Positions 1 to 8,238 of a stretch of 64,000 nt of DNA are shown here, in pieces; the stretch's first letter is position 1; the number at the start of each line of letters is the position of its first letter. Position numbers and translations under genes: made by a program. Location of the stretch: positions 43,461 to 107,460 of the forward strand of contig NZ_BMRP01000017.1 in NCBI RefSeq assembly GCF_014648695.1, given 5' to 3'. Source of the stretch: Streptomyces albospinus. GTDB taxonomy: Bacteria; Actinomycetota; Actinomycetes; Streptomycetales; Streptomycetaceae. Under the pieces are notes generated by a model. It was not told the DNA's origin. It ran no database searches and worked only from the letters and a program-made list of their open reading frames with translations.

Positions 1-1
1 C

Positions 2-334
2 GTGGTCCGCAACGGTCGGCGTATCCCGCTCGGCGGGGGCACCGAAGGGCTCGGGGTGTGGAACAAGGTCGAGGGCGTCTGGGACGCGGCCAAGGGCGGG
101 TACGCCGAGGTGAGCACCGGCTCCAGCTTCATCCAGGCGGTCGGCTTCGACGGCAGCGGCTGCCCGGTGGCCCGTACGCTCCTGACGTACGCGCAGTCGT
201 CCGACCCGACCTCCTCGCACTACAGCGATCAGACGAGGCTGTTCTCGGCCGGGCGGATGGTGCGCGAGCGGTACTGCGAACGGGACGTCCTGGCCTCGCC
301 GCAGCTGCGCGTCATACGGGTCACCGAGCGCTGA
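2..334 (+). CDS. Penicillin acylase-like hydrolase, C-terminal end (gene cut by window edge)
   Basis: This is the last ~110 residues of a gene that begins to the left of the window; the GTG at its edge is only the first in-frame codon, not a chosen start. The stretch AQSSDPTSSHYSDQTRLFSAG, followed by a basic tail, matches the conserved C-terminus of the penicillin amidase/acyl-homoserine lactone acylase superfamily of Ntn hydrolases. In these enzymes this Ser-His-Tyr-x-Asp-Gln segment lies near the end of the beta subunit. Members are exported and self-cleaving and deacylate amides. Signal peptide, spacer and catalytic N-terminal Ser are outside the window, so substrate and activity cannot be judged. 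It converges with the next gene over a short hairpin. Confidence 0.8.
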   Translation: MVRNGRRIPLGGGTEGLGVWNKVEGVWDAAKGGYAEVSTGSSFIQAVGFDGSGCPVARTLLTYAQSSDPTSSHYSDQTRLFSAGRMVRERYCERDVLASPQLRVIRVTER

Positions 335-339
335 AGAAT

Positions 340-357
340 CCGGGGAGGGTTCCCCGG
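340..357. terminator. Bidirectional terminator hairpin
   Basis: A perfect 7-bp stem (CCGGGGA/TCCCCGG) with a 4-nt loop lies between the stop codons of the two convergent genes at the left edge. It has no U-tract, as is usual in Streptomyces. Confidence 0.5.
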
Positions 358-362
358 CACGG

Positions 363-1913
363 CTACACGGCGCGCTCCCGGCCCGCCCAGTACGGGTCGC
401 GGAGCCGCCGCTTGTAGAGCTTGCCGTTGGGGTCGCGGGGCATGGCGTCGGTGAAGTCGACCGAGCGCGGGCGTTTGTAGCCGGCCAGCCGGCATGCGCA
501 GTGGGCGAGGATCTCGGCGGCGAGCGCGGGCCCGGCCGGGTATCCCTCGGCGGGCTCGACGACCGCCTTGACCTCCTCGCCCCAGTCGTCGTGCGGGATG
601 CCGAAGGCGGCGGCGTCGGCGACCGCGGGGTGGGCGAGGAGGGCCGATTCGATCTCTGCGGGGTAGATGTTGACCCCGCCGGAGATGATCATGTCGATCT
701 TGCGGTCGCGGAGGAAGAGGTAGCCGTCCTCGTCGAGGAAGCCCAGGTCGCCGACGGTGAAGAAGTCGCCGATGCGGTTCTTCCGCGTCTTGCCCTCGTC
801 CTTGTGGTACGAGAAGCCGCCGGTGCTCATCTTCATGTAGACGGTGCCGAGCCGGCCCGCGGGCAGCCGGTTGCCGGCGTCGTCGAAGACGGCGAGCTCG
901 CTGATCGGCCAGGCGCGGCCGACCGTGCCGGGCTTCTTCAGCCAGTCCTCGGCGGTGGCGAAGGCGCCGCCGCCCTCACTGGCCGCGTAGTACTCCTCGA
1001 CGCAGCTTCCCCACCACTCGATCATGGCGCGTTTGACGTGGTCGGGGCAGGGCGCGGCGCCGTGGACGGCATGCCGCATCGAGGACACGTCGTACGCCGA
1101 CCGCACCGCCTCCGGCAGGGCGAGGAGCCGGTGGAACTGGGTCGGGACCATATGGGTGTGGGTGCAGCGGTGCCGGTCGACGAGGCGCAGCATCTCCTCG
1201 GGCGTCCACTTGTCCATCAGGACGATGCGGTGGCCGATGTGCAGTGAGGCGCCGGCGAATTGGAGTACGGCCGTGTGGTAGAGCGGAGAGCAGACCAGGT
1301 GGACGTTGTCGTCGAACGGCTGGATGCCGAAGATGGCGAGGAAGCCGCCCAGGTAGGTCTCCTCGGGCGGCTTGCCGGGCAGCGGGCGGCGGATGCCGCG
1401 GGGGCGTCCGGTGGTGCCCGAGGTGTAGTTCATCACCCAGCCGAGGGTGCGGTCGGCGGGCGCGGACTCCGGTTGCCCGCCGAGGAGTCGGCCGTACGGG
1501 CGGAAGCCGTCGACGGTGCCGACGGCGTACCGCTGCCCGGCCGGGAGCCCGGCCTCGTCGGCGGCCTGCCGGGCCGCCTCCCCGAACCGCTCATGGGCGA
1601 TCAGCACCTTGGCGCCCGAGTCGGCGACGATCCAGGCGATCTCCGGGCCGACCAGGTGGTGGTTGACGGGGACGAGGTAGAAGCCGGCCTGAGAGGCGGC
1701 GAGGTAGGCGGTGAAGAACTCGACGCCGTTGGGGAGGACGGCGGCGAAGGCGTCGCCGCGCTCCAACCCGGCCGCGCGCAGCCCGTGGACGAGCTGGTTG
1801 GCCGCGGCGTGCAGCCGGCCGGCGGTCCACTCCTCGCCGTCCGGGGCGATCAGGACCGTCCGGCCGGGGTCGGCGGTGGCCTGGCCCCAGAAGCCGTTGG
1901 GGGTGGCGGTCAT
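363..1913 (-). CDS. Acyl-CoA synthetase (FadD-like AMP-dependent ligase)
   Basis: A 516-residue ANL-superfamily ligase that activates a carboxylic acid to its CoA thioester through an acyl-adenylate. Visible motifs are the P-loop-like A3 motif YTSGTTGRPRG (about residue 164), the A5 region YYAASEGGG, and the A7/A8 block GDLGFLDEDGYLFLRDRKID followed by SGGVNIYPAEIE. The C-terminal A10 segment PNGKLYKR carries the catalytic Lys. Length is normal for FadD enzymes. It lies 36 bp downstream of a nitronate monooxygenase gene on the same strand, so the two probably share a transcript. The sequence type resembles mycobacterial lipid/steroid FadD ligases; the acid used cannot be read from the sequence. 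Confidence 0.88.
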   Translation of the reverse strand: MTATPNGFWGQATADPGRTVLIAPDGEEWTAGRLHAAANQLVHGLRAAGLERGDAFAAVLPNGVEFFTAYLAASQAGFYLVPVNHHLVGPEIAWIVADSGAKVLIAHERFGEAARQAADEAGLPAGQRYAVGTVDGFRPYGRLLGGQPESAPADRTLGWVMNYTSGTTGRPRGIRRPLPGKPPEETYLGGFLAIFGIQPFDDNVHLVCSPLYHTAVLQFAGASLHIGHRIVLMDKWTPEEMLRLVDRHRCTHTHMVPTQFHRLLALPEAVRSAYDVSSMRHAVHGAAPCPDHVKRAMIEWWGSCVEEYYAASEGGGAFATAEDWLKKPGTVGRAWPISELAVFDDAGNRLPAGRLGTVYMKMSTGGFSYHKDEGKTRKNRIGDFFTVGDLGFLDEDGYLFLRDRKIDMIISGGVNIYPAEIESALLAHPAVADAAAFGIPHDDWGEEVKAVVEPAEGYPAGPALAAEILAHCACRLAGYKRPRSVDFTDAMPRDPNGKLYKRRLRDPYWAGRERAV

Positions 1914-1949
1914 GGGTGTTCCCTCCTCGGGCAGTGTCGGATCGGCAGA

Positions 1950-3053
1950 TCAGGCGCGGCCGGCGATGCGGTTGATGCGGTCGATGGCCCGCTCGAAGCC
2001 GCGGGTGAGGTCGTCGAAGACGGCCTGGACGCTGCGTTCGGTGTTCATCCGGCCGACGATCTGGCCGACCGGGGTGCCGAGCAGCGGCTCGACCTCGTGC
2101 CGCTGGATACGGGAGTTGGCCTCGGCGACCAGCAGGCCCTGGAGCGGCATCGGGAGGGTGCCGGGGCCGTCCGGGTCGTCCCAGGCGTCGGTCCATGCGG
2201 TACGGAGCTGGCGGGCGGGTTTGCCGGTCAGGGCGCGGGAGCGGACGGTGTCGCCGGGTCCGGCGGCGAGCAGTTTCGCGGTCAGCCGCCGGGAGTGCAG
2301 ATCGGCCTCCTCGGTGGTGAGCCAGAGGGAGCCGAGCCAGACGCCCTGGGCGCCGAGGGCGAGTCCGGCGGCGATCTGCTCACCGGTGCCGATCCCGCCG
2401 GCGGCCAGCACGGGCAACGGGTCGACGGCGGAGACGACTTCGGGGGTGAGCACCATGGTGGCGATCTCGCCGGTGTGGCCGCCGGCCTCGTATCCCTGGG
2501 CGACGACGATGTCGATCCCGGCGGCCTTGTGGTGCAGCGCGTGCCGGGGGCTGCCGGCCAGCGCGGCGACCCGTATGCCGTGGTCGTGGGCGCGCCGGAC
2601 GACGTCCGGGGGCGGTGGGCCGAGGGCGTTGGCGAGCAGCTTGATCGGGTAGTCGAAGGCGACGTCGAGCTGGGTGCGGGCGACCTGTTCCATCCAGCCG
2701 GTGATCCGCCAGCCGGACGCCTCCCCCGGCGCGAGCGGCGGCACGTCGTACTTCGCCAGGATCCCGTCGACGAACCGCCGGTGCCCGGGCGGAATCATCG
2801 CCTCGACGTCCGCCTCGGTGACGCCCTCCACCTTCGTGGCGGGCATCACGACATCGAGGCCGTAGGGCAGTTGGTCGGTGTGCTGCTGCATCCAGTCGAG
2901 GTCGCGGGCCAGTTCGCCGGGCGCGGTGTAGCGGACCGCGCCGAGCACCCCGAACCCGCCGGCCCGGGTGATCGCCGCGGCGACCGCGGGAAAGGGCGTG
3001 AACCCGAAGACGGCGTGCTCGACTCCCAGCGCGTTGCTCAGCTCCGTCTGCAT
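1950..3053 (-). CDS. Nitronate monooxygenase family FMN oxidoreductase
   Basis: A 367-residue TIM-barrel flavoprotein of the nitronate monooxygenase (2-nitropropane dioxygenase) family. The N-terminus has the usual LGVEHAVF and GGFGVLGA segments. The FMN-binding region shows AQGYEAGGHTGE and then LAAGGIGTGEQ, and the catalytic-type His lies in GGHTGE. Members oxidise alkyl nitronates, but several actinobacterial homologues act as dehydrogenases or reductases in lipid or steroid breakdown. Co-transcription with the downstream FadD-like ligase favours such a role here. A 21-bp palindrome sits about 40 bp upstream of the ATG. The exact substrate is unknown. Confidence 0.85.
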   Translation of the reverse strand: MQTELSNALGVEHAVFGFTPFPAVAAAITRAGGFGVLGAVRYTAPGELARDLDWMQQHTDQLPYGLDVVMPATKVEGVTEADVEAMIPPGHRRFVDGILAKYDVPPLAPGEASGWRITGWMEQVARTQLDVAFDYPIKLLANALGPPPPDVVRRAHDHGIRVAALAGSPRHALHHKAAGIDIVVAQGYEAGGHTGEIATMVLTPEVVSAVDPLPVLAAGGIGTGEQIAAGLALGAQGVWLGSLWLTTEEADLHSRRLTAKLLAAGPGDTVRSRALTGKPARQLRTAWTDAWDDPDGPGTLPMPLQGLLVAEANSRIQRHEVEPLLGTPVGQIVGRMNTERSVQAVFDDLTRGFERAIDRINRIAGRA

Positions 3054-3093
3054 GGGCGCAGGATGCCGCAGCGGACCGTACGAGGGAAGAGAT

Positions 3094-3114
3094 TTTCTGA
3101 TGCAGCGTCAGAAA
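3094..3114. promoter_or_regulatory. TetR-type operator palindrome upstream of the NMO-FadD operon
   Basis: An inverted repeat with arms TTTCTGATG and CGTCAGAAA around CAG (one mismatch in 9 bp) lies 41 bp before the NMO start. The CTGACG/CGTCAG arms are typical of TetR-family operators in front of actinobacterial acyl-CoA metabolism genes. No TetR gene is nearby, so the regulator is inferred. Confidence 0.5.
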
Positions 3115-3149
3115 TCGCCAGCGGCCCCGGGAACGGGGGGCGGGGCCGC

Positions 3150-4718
3150 TCATCCTTCCTCCAGCACCGCCATCGCCGCGTTGTGCCCCGGGATCCCGCT
3201 CACTCCCCCGCCGCGGACCGCGCCCGCGCCGCACAGCAGGACGTTGGCGTGGCCGGTCGCCACCCCCCAGCGGGCGGGGGCGCCGGCCGCGCCGTCCTCC
3301 TCGTCGGCGTACGGGAAGGCCAGCTCGCGGTGGAAGATGTTGCCGCCGGGCAGGCCCAGTTCGCGGTCCAGGTCGAGCGGGCTGCGGGCCTCGATGCAGG
3401 GCCGGCCCTCGGCGTCCCGGGCCAGGCAGTCGGCGAGCGGTTCGGCGAGGTGGGCGTCCAACTGGGCGAGGGTGGCGGCGAGGAGGCGGTCGCGGGTGGC
3501 CGGCGAGGCGGCGGTGTCGGCCGTGAAGAGCCGGGCGGGGGTGTGCAGGCCGAACAGGGTGAGGGTCTGGTAGCCCTGGCGGACCAGGTCGGCGCCCAGG
3601 ATGGAGGGGTCGGTCAGGGAGTGGCAGTAGATCTCCGAGGGGGGCGCGGCGGGCAGTTCGCCGGCCGCGGCCTGCCGGTGGGCGGTCTCCAACTGGCCGT
3701 ATCCCTCGGCGATGTGGAAGGTGCCGGAGAAGGCCTCGCGCGGGTCGACGCCGGTGTCCCGGAGCCGGGGCAGCCGGGTGAGCAGCATGTTCACCTTGAG
3801 CTGGGCGCCTTCGGCGGGCGGCGGCTCCGCCTCGCCCAGCAGCCGGGCCAGTTCCCGGGGCGCGGCGTTGACCAGGACGCGGCGGGCCCCGATGGTGCCC
3901 TGGTCGCAGATGACCTCCGCGGTACGGCCGTCCGTGGTGACGGCGGTCACCGGGCAGCTGGTGACGATCTCGGCGCCGGCCCGGCGGGCGGCGTCGGCCA
4001 GCGCGTCGGTGAGGGCGCCCATCCCGCCGATCGGGACGTCCCAGTCGCCGGTGCCGCCGCCGATGACGTGGTAGAGGAAGCAGCGGTTCTGGCGGAGTGA
4101 CGGATCGTGGGCGGTGGCGAAGGTGCCGATGAGGGCGTCGGTGAGGACCACCCCGCGGATCAGGTCGTCGTCGAAGGTCTCCTCGATCAGCTCGCCCAGG
4201 GGGCGTTCGAAGAGGGCGTGCCAGGTGGCGTCGTCGTCGATGCGGGCGCGCAACGCGGCGCGGGTGGGCAGCGGTTCGGTGAGGGTGGGGAAGACCCGGC
4301 CGGCGAGCCGGTGGGTGGTGTCGTAGAAGCGCTGCCAGGCGGTGAACTCCCGTTCGGAACCGGTGAGTTGCGCGAAGGACGCACGGGTGCGGTCCGCGCC
4401 GCCGCCGACCAGCAGCCCGGTGGGCCGGCCGCCGCGGACGGTGGGGGTGTACGAGGAGATGGTGCGCTTGCGGACCGCGAAGCGCAGCCCGAGGTCCTGC
4501 ACGATCTTCGGTGGCAGCAGGCTGACGAGGTAGGAGTAGCGGGACAGCCGGGCGTCGACCCCGGCGAAGGCCCGGGTCGACACGGCGGCCCCACCGGTGT
4601 GGTCCAGCCGCTCCAGCACCAGCACGCTGCGTCCCGCGCGTGCGAGATAGGCGGCGGCCACCAGTCCGTTGTGCCCGCCGCCGACGATGACCGCGTCATA
4701 CGAAGTCCGTTCCGGCAT
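3150..4718 (-). CDS. Phytoene desaturase-like FAD/NAD(P)-dependent oxidoreductase
   Basis: A 522-residue flavoprotein of the CrtI/PYROXD2/retinol-saturase type. The N-terminal Rossmann motif VIVGGGHNGLVAAAYLARAG (residues ~9-28) binds FAD. The C-terminus has the second dinucleotide-binding signature NVLLCGAGAVRGGGVSGIPG, typical of carotenoid-desaturase-like enzymes. The chosen ATG directly precedes the FAD motif; the much longer open frame upstream has no domain and runs into the opposite-strand alpha-galactosidase gene. There is no carotenoid cluster around it, so desaturation of a carotenoid is unlikely and the substrate is open. It may read through into the NMO gene 96 bp downstream. Confidence 0.85.
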   Translation of the reverse strand: MPERTSYDAVIVGGGHNGLVAAAYLARAGRSVLVLERLDHTGGAAVSTRAFAGVDARLSRYSYLVSLLPPKIVQDLGLRFAVRKRTISSYTPTVRGGRPTGLLVGGGADRTRASFAQLTGSEREFTAWQRFYDTTHRLAGRVFPTLTEPLPTRAALRARIDDDATWHALFERPLGELIEETFDDDLIRGVVLTDALIGTFATAHDPSLRQNRCFLYHVIGGGTGDWDVPIGGMGALTDALADAARRAGAEIVTSCPVTAVTTDGRTAEVICDQGTIGARRVLVNAAPRELARLLGEAEPPPAEGAQLKVNMLLTRLPRLRDTGVDPREAFSGTFHIAEGYGQLETAHRQAAAGELPAAPPSEIYCHSLTDPSILGADLVRQGYQTLTLFGLHTPARLFTADTAASPATRDRLLAATLAQLDAHLAEPLADCLARDAEGRPCIEARSPLDLDRELGLPGGNIFHRELAFPYADEEDGAAGAPARWGVATGHANVLLCGAGAVRGGGVSGIPGHNAAMAVLEEG

Positions 4719-4898
4719 GCCCCTTGGTAGCACGCGGTGATCGCGGTCGCCAGGCCCGCGCGGCTGAATGCCCCACTTCGGTCGGTGCGGCTTCTTGACC
4801 GGACCCGTACGGGCTCCTAGCGTCCGGCCGTGCGCCGCCATGGAACCGCCCCGACGGCCGATCGACCAGGCCGTCCCACCCACCACGTGAGGTGACCC

Positions 4899-6203
4899 GT
4901 GTCCCATTCGTCGGTATCCCGCATCGGCCGCACCCTCGCCGGACTCACCGCCGTCGCCGCCTGCACGGCGGGACTGCTCTCGGCCACCGCCCCCGCCTCC
5001 GCCGCCCCCGATCCGGCCCGCGCTCCCGGGCCCCAGCGCGACGGCCAGTACCCGAACCTGGCCCCGACGCCCCCGATGGGCTGGAACAACTGGTCGTACT
5101 ACATGTGCGGCCTCAACGAGAAGGTGGTCCTGGACAACGCGCAGGCCCTGGTGCGCAGCGGACTGGCGCACAAGGGCTACCGCACCGTCACCGTCGACGA
5201 CTGCTGGATGGCCAAGCAGCGCGGTCCCAAGGGCGAGCTGGTGCCGGACAAGGCGAAGTTCCCGCACGGCATGGCCTACCTCGGCCGGCAACTCCACAAG
5301 ATGGGCCTGAAGTTCGGCATCTACGAGGACGTCGGCACGCTGACCTGCGGCAAGTTCCCGGGCAGCCTGGGGCACTTCCCCCAGGACGCCAAGCTGTTCG
5401 CGAGCTGGGGGGTCGACTACCTCAAGGCCGACGGCTGCAATGTGCCGGTCCCCAAGGGGCAGAGCAAGGAGCAGGCGTACCACGACCTGTACCGCCAGCA
5501 GAGCCGGGCGCTGCGGGCCACCGGGCGTCCCATCACCTTCTCCGTCTCCGCGCCCGCCTACTTCCAGTACTCCGGGGACAAGGTCTGGCACCAGGTCATC
5601 GGCTGGTCGGCGCAGCTGGGCAACCTGTGGCGGGGCGGGGCGGACATCGCGGTGCAGCAGAGCACCCCGGCCAAGAAGTGGGCCTCCATCGCCTTCAACT
5701 TCCGCTACAACGCCAACCTGGCCGACCTCCAGCGGGCCGGACGCTGGAACGACCCCGACTTCCTGCTGGTCGGTGACGCGGGTCTGTCGCGGGCCGAGAT
5801 GCAGAGCCAGATGTCGCTGTGGTCGGTCATGGCCGCGCCGCTGATCTCCAGTACGGACCTCGGCGAGATCTCCCCCGAGGCACGCGCGATCCTGGGCAAC
5901 CGCGAGGTCATCGCCGTAGACCAGGACCCGCTCGGCGTCCAGGGGCACATCGTGCAGCAGGACGGCGACGGCGTGGTGCTGTCCAAGCCGCTGAAGAACG
6001 GCGACTGGGCGATCGCGCTGTTCAACTCGGGCAAGACCGCCCGCACGCTGTCCGTCACGGCCGGCGCGGCGGGGCTGCCGGAGGCCGGTGCGTACCGGGT
6101 GCGGGATCTGGTCACCGGCCGCAGCGGGCTCACCCGGCGGGACCTGATCGCCCGGAACATCCCGCCGCACGGCACGGTGCTCTACCGGGTCACCCCGCAC
6201 TGA
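4899..6203 (+). CDS. Secreted alpha-galactosidase (GH27)
   Basis: A 434-residue extracellular glycoside hydrolase that removes terminal alpha-galactose from oligosaccharides. It starts with a Sec signal peptide (basic SRIGR, hydrophobic core, cleavage near APASA-AP). The GH27 barrel begins with PPMGWNNWSYYMCG. The nucleophile Asp lies in DYLKADGCN and the acid/base Asp in RWNDPDFLLVGD. A beta-sandwich C-domain ends in HGTVLYRVTPH. The GTG start follows GAGGTGAC. Paired cysteines (YYMCG, DDCWM, LTCGK, DGCN) are as in family members. There is no carbohydrate-binding module, so this is a compact single-domain form. It is divergent from the oxidoreductase gene upstream. Confidence 0.92.
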   Translation: MSHSSVSRIGRTLAGLTAVAACTAGLLSATAPASAAPDPARAPGPQRDGQYPNLAPTPPMGWNNWSYYMCGLNEKVVLDNAQALVRSGLAHKGYRTVTVDDCWMAKQRGPKGELVPDKAKFPHGMAYLGRQLHKMGLKFGIYEDVGTLTCGKFPGSLGHFPQDAKLFASWGVDYLKADGCNVPVPKGQSKEQAYHDLYRQQSRALRATGRPITFSVSAPAYFQYSGDKVWHQVIGWSAQLGNLWRGGADIAVQQSTPAKKWASIAFNFRYNANLADLQRAGRWNDPDFLLVGDAGLSRAEMQSQMSLWSVMAAPLISSTDLGEISPEARAILGNREVIAVDQDPLGVQGHIVQQDGDGVVLSKPLKNGDWAIALFNSGKTARTLSVTAGAAGLPEAGAYRVRDLVTGRSGLTRRDLIARNIPPHGTVLYRVTPH

Positions 6204-6220
6204 CAACCCTCGGCCGCCCA

Positions 6221-8209
6221 CTACCTCCGGCGTTGCGCGCGCTCCTGGCGCAGCACCGCGACCCGGCGGTAGAGGGCGGCTGCCTCGTCCGTACGGCCCA
6301 GTTGCTCCAGGCACTGGGCCTGGTCGCCGCGGCTGGCCAGCGCGTCGAGATGGGCCGGGCCGAGGACCCGTTCGCGGGCGTCGGCCACCTGGCGGTAGAC
6401 CTCCAGCGCGTCGCCCCAGCGCCCGAGCCGGCCGAGCGCCACGGCGGTCTCCCGGCGGCTGGCCAGGGTGTCGGGATGGTCGGCGCCGAGCACCCGGGCG
6501 CGCGCTGCGGTCACCTGGCGGGCCTCGGTCAGCGCCTCCTCCCAGCGGTTCTGGCGGCCGTAGTTGACGCCGAGTCCGTGCCGGGCGCGCAGCGTCTCCG
6601 GATCGTCGGGGCCCTGGGCGCGGGTGCGCGCCGCCACCAGCTCGCGGTAGTGCGTCAGGGCCTCCGCGCTGCGGCCCAGCCGGCCCAGGCAGATGCCGAC
6701 CTCGTAGCGGGCGGCGAGGGTGTCCGGGTGATCCGGGCCCAGCGACTCGGCGCGCGCCGCGGCCACCTCCCGGTACGCGCACAGCGCTTCCGGCCAGGCA
6801 CCCAACTGCCCTAGTACGGAGGCGAGTTGAAAGCGGCTCGCCAGAGTGTCGGGGTGGTGTGCGCCGAGCACCCGGGCGCGGGCGGCGGCCACCTCGCGGG
6901 CGGTGGCCCGGCTGTCCTCCAGCCGGCCCAGCCGGCCGAGGCCGACCGCGAGGTGGTGGCGGCAGCCGAGCGTGTCGGGGTGGTCGGGGCCCAGGGTGCG
7001 CTCCCGGCCGGCCAGCACCTCGGTGAAGAGCTGGTGCGCCTCGAAGTGCCGGCCGAGCCCGGCCAGCTGCCGGGCGGTCGCCAGGCGGTCGGCGAGCGCC
7101 GCGAGGGTGGCGTGGTGGCCTTCGGAGGTTGCCGGCCGGACGAGTCCCACGGCCGGTGACGACTCGCCGCGCTGCGGGTCGCCACCGATGGTCCAGGCGT
7201 CGGTGAGGACCGCGGCGGCCCGGTCCGATGCCGTACGGCGGCGGCGCCGGGCGCCGGCGGCCGGGGAGCCGACGGTTATCCCCTGGGTCCAGGAGGGCAG
7301 CCGCGGGGTGGGCACCGTGAGGTCCCCGGGGCCACCGCCGGCGCCGCGGACGGCGCGCGGATGGCGTGCGTCGGCGAGGCGCTTGCCCAGCTCGTCGGCG
7401 TCCCTCGGGCGGTCGTCCGGCTCCTTGGCGAGCAGGTCCAGGACGATCCGCTCGTACACCTCGGGCAGGTCCGGGCGTACCCGGCGCGGTGGTTCGGGGG
7501 CGGTGTCGCGGTGCCCGACCAGCACCGCCCAGGCGTCGCCCTGGGCGAACGGCGGGGCCCCGGTGGCGATTTCGTAGAGCACGCAGCCCAGGGAGTACAG
7601 GTCGCTGCGGTGGTCGACGGTGCCGGCGCCGATCTGCTCGGGCGACATGTAGTGCGGGCTGCCCATGGCGACGCCGGTGCCCGTGAGCCGGGCGGTGAAG
7701 CCTATGTCGTGGCCGAGGCGGGCGATGCCGAAGTCGCAGATCTTGACCGTGCCGTCGGTGGTGCGGACGATGTTCGCCGGTTTCAGATCGCGGTGAACAA
7801 TGGCTTGTTCATGGGTGTAGGCGAGCGCGGCTGTGACCTGTTCGGCGATCTCGATGACGTCCGGGACGGGCAGCGGCTGGCGCCGGTTGTCGTCCAGCAG
7901 CTGGCTGAGATTACGGCCGCTCAGCAGCTCCATGACGATGAAGAGGATGCCGTCGTCCTCGCCGAAGTCATGGACGACGGTGATACCGCGGTGCTGGAGC
8001 GCGGCGGCGACCCGGGCCTCGCGCCGGAAGCGTTCCCGCAGCACCCGCAGGAACCCCGGCTCCTGCCGCTGGCCCATGGGCTTGAGGCACTTGACGGCGA
8101 CCTGCCGGCCCAGCGACTCGTCACGGGCCCGCCACACCTCCCCCATTCCGCCGCGCCCGATGATGTCGAGCAGCCGGTAACGTCCCCTGATCAGCCTGTT
8201 CTCCGCCAT
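6221..8209 (-). CDS. Serine/threonine protein kinase with C-terminal TPR array
   Basis: A 662-residue cytoplasmic Hanks-type kinase. The kinase domain spans residues ~11-275: glycine loop GRGGMG (18-23), Lys40 in VAVK, catalytic HRDLKPANIV, DFGIA and GSPHYMSPEQ. A Pro/Arg-rich linker follows. The second half is at least seven 42-residue repeats of the LGxDHPDTLxxR type. These are the TPRs common in actinobacterial signalling and NLR-like proteins and probably bind a partner. There is no transmembrane helix, unlike PknB-type kinases. ATG was chosen because it precedes the domain; the frame stays open upstream without homology. It is followed by an opposite-strand gene and has no phosphatase neighbour. 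Confidence 0.92.
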   Translation of the reverse strand: MAENRLIRGRYRLLDIIGRGGMGEVWRARDESLGRQVAVKCLKPMGQRQEPGFLRVLRERFRREARVAAALQHRGITVVHDFGEDDGILFIVMELLSGRNLSQLLDDNRRQPLPVPDVIEIAEQVTAALAYTHEQAIVHRDLKPANIVRTTDGTVKICDFGIARLGHDIGFTARLTGTGVAMGSPHYMSPEQIGAGTVDHRSDLYSLGCVLYEIATGAPPFAQGDAWAVLVGHRDTAPEPPRRVRPDLPEVYERIVLDLLAKEPDDRPRDADELGKRLADARHPRAVRGAGGGPGDLTVPTPRLPSWTQGITVGSPAAGARRRRRTASDRAAAVLTDAWTIGGDPQRGESSPAVGLVRPATSEGHHATLAALADRLATARQLAGLGRHFEAHQLFTEVLAGRERTLGPDHPDTLGCRHHLAVGLGRLGRLEDSRATAREVAAARARVLGAHHPDTLASRFQLASVLGQLGAWPEALCAYREVAAARAESLGPDHPDTLAARYEVGICLGRLGRSAEALTHYRELVAARTRAQGPDDPETLRARHGLGVNYGRQNRWEEALTEARQVTAARARVLGADHPDTLASRRETAVALGRLGRWGDALEVYRQVADARERVLGPAHLDALASRGDQAQCLEQLGRTDEAAALYRRVAVLRQERAQRRR

Positions 8210-8238
8210 CCTGAATCGCCGCCCCCGCCCCCCCGCGT

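Noticed and set aside
1260..4100. Very long open frame (946 codons) on the plus strand
   Set aside because: It is the mirror of the FadD, NMO and oxidoreductase genes; its Gly/Ala/Val/Asp/Arg-rich translation has no domain. High GC keeps opposite frames open.
4719..6782. Upstream extension of the 3150-4718 oxidoreductase on the minus strand
   Set aside because: The frame is open to 6782 but lies opposite the alpha-galactosidase gene and shows no homology; the FAD motif directly follows the ATG at 4718.
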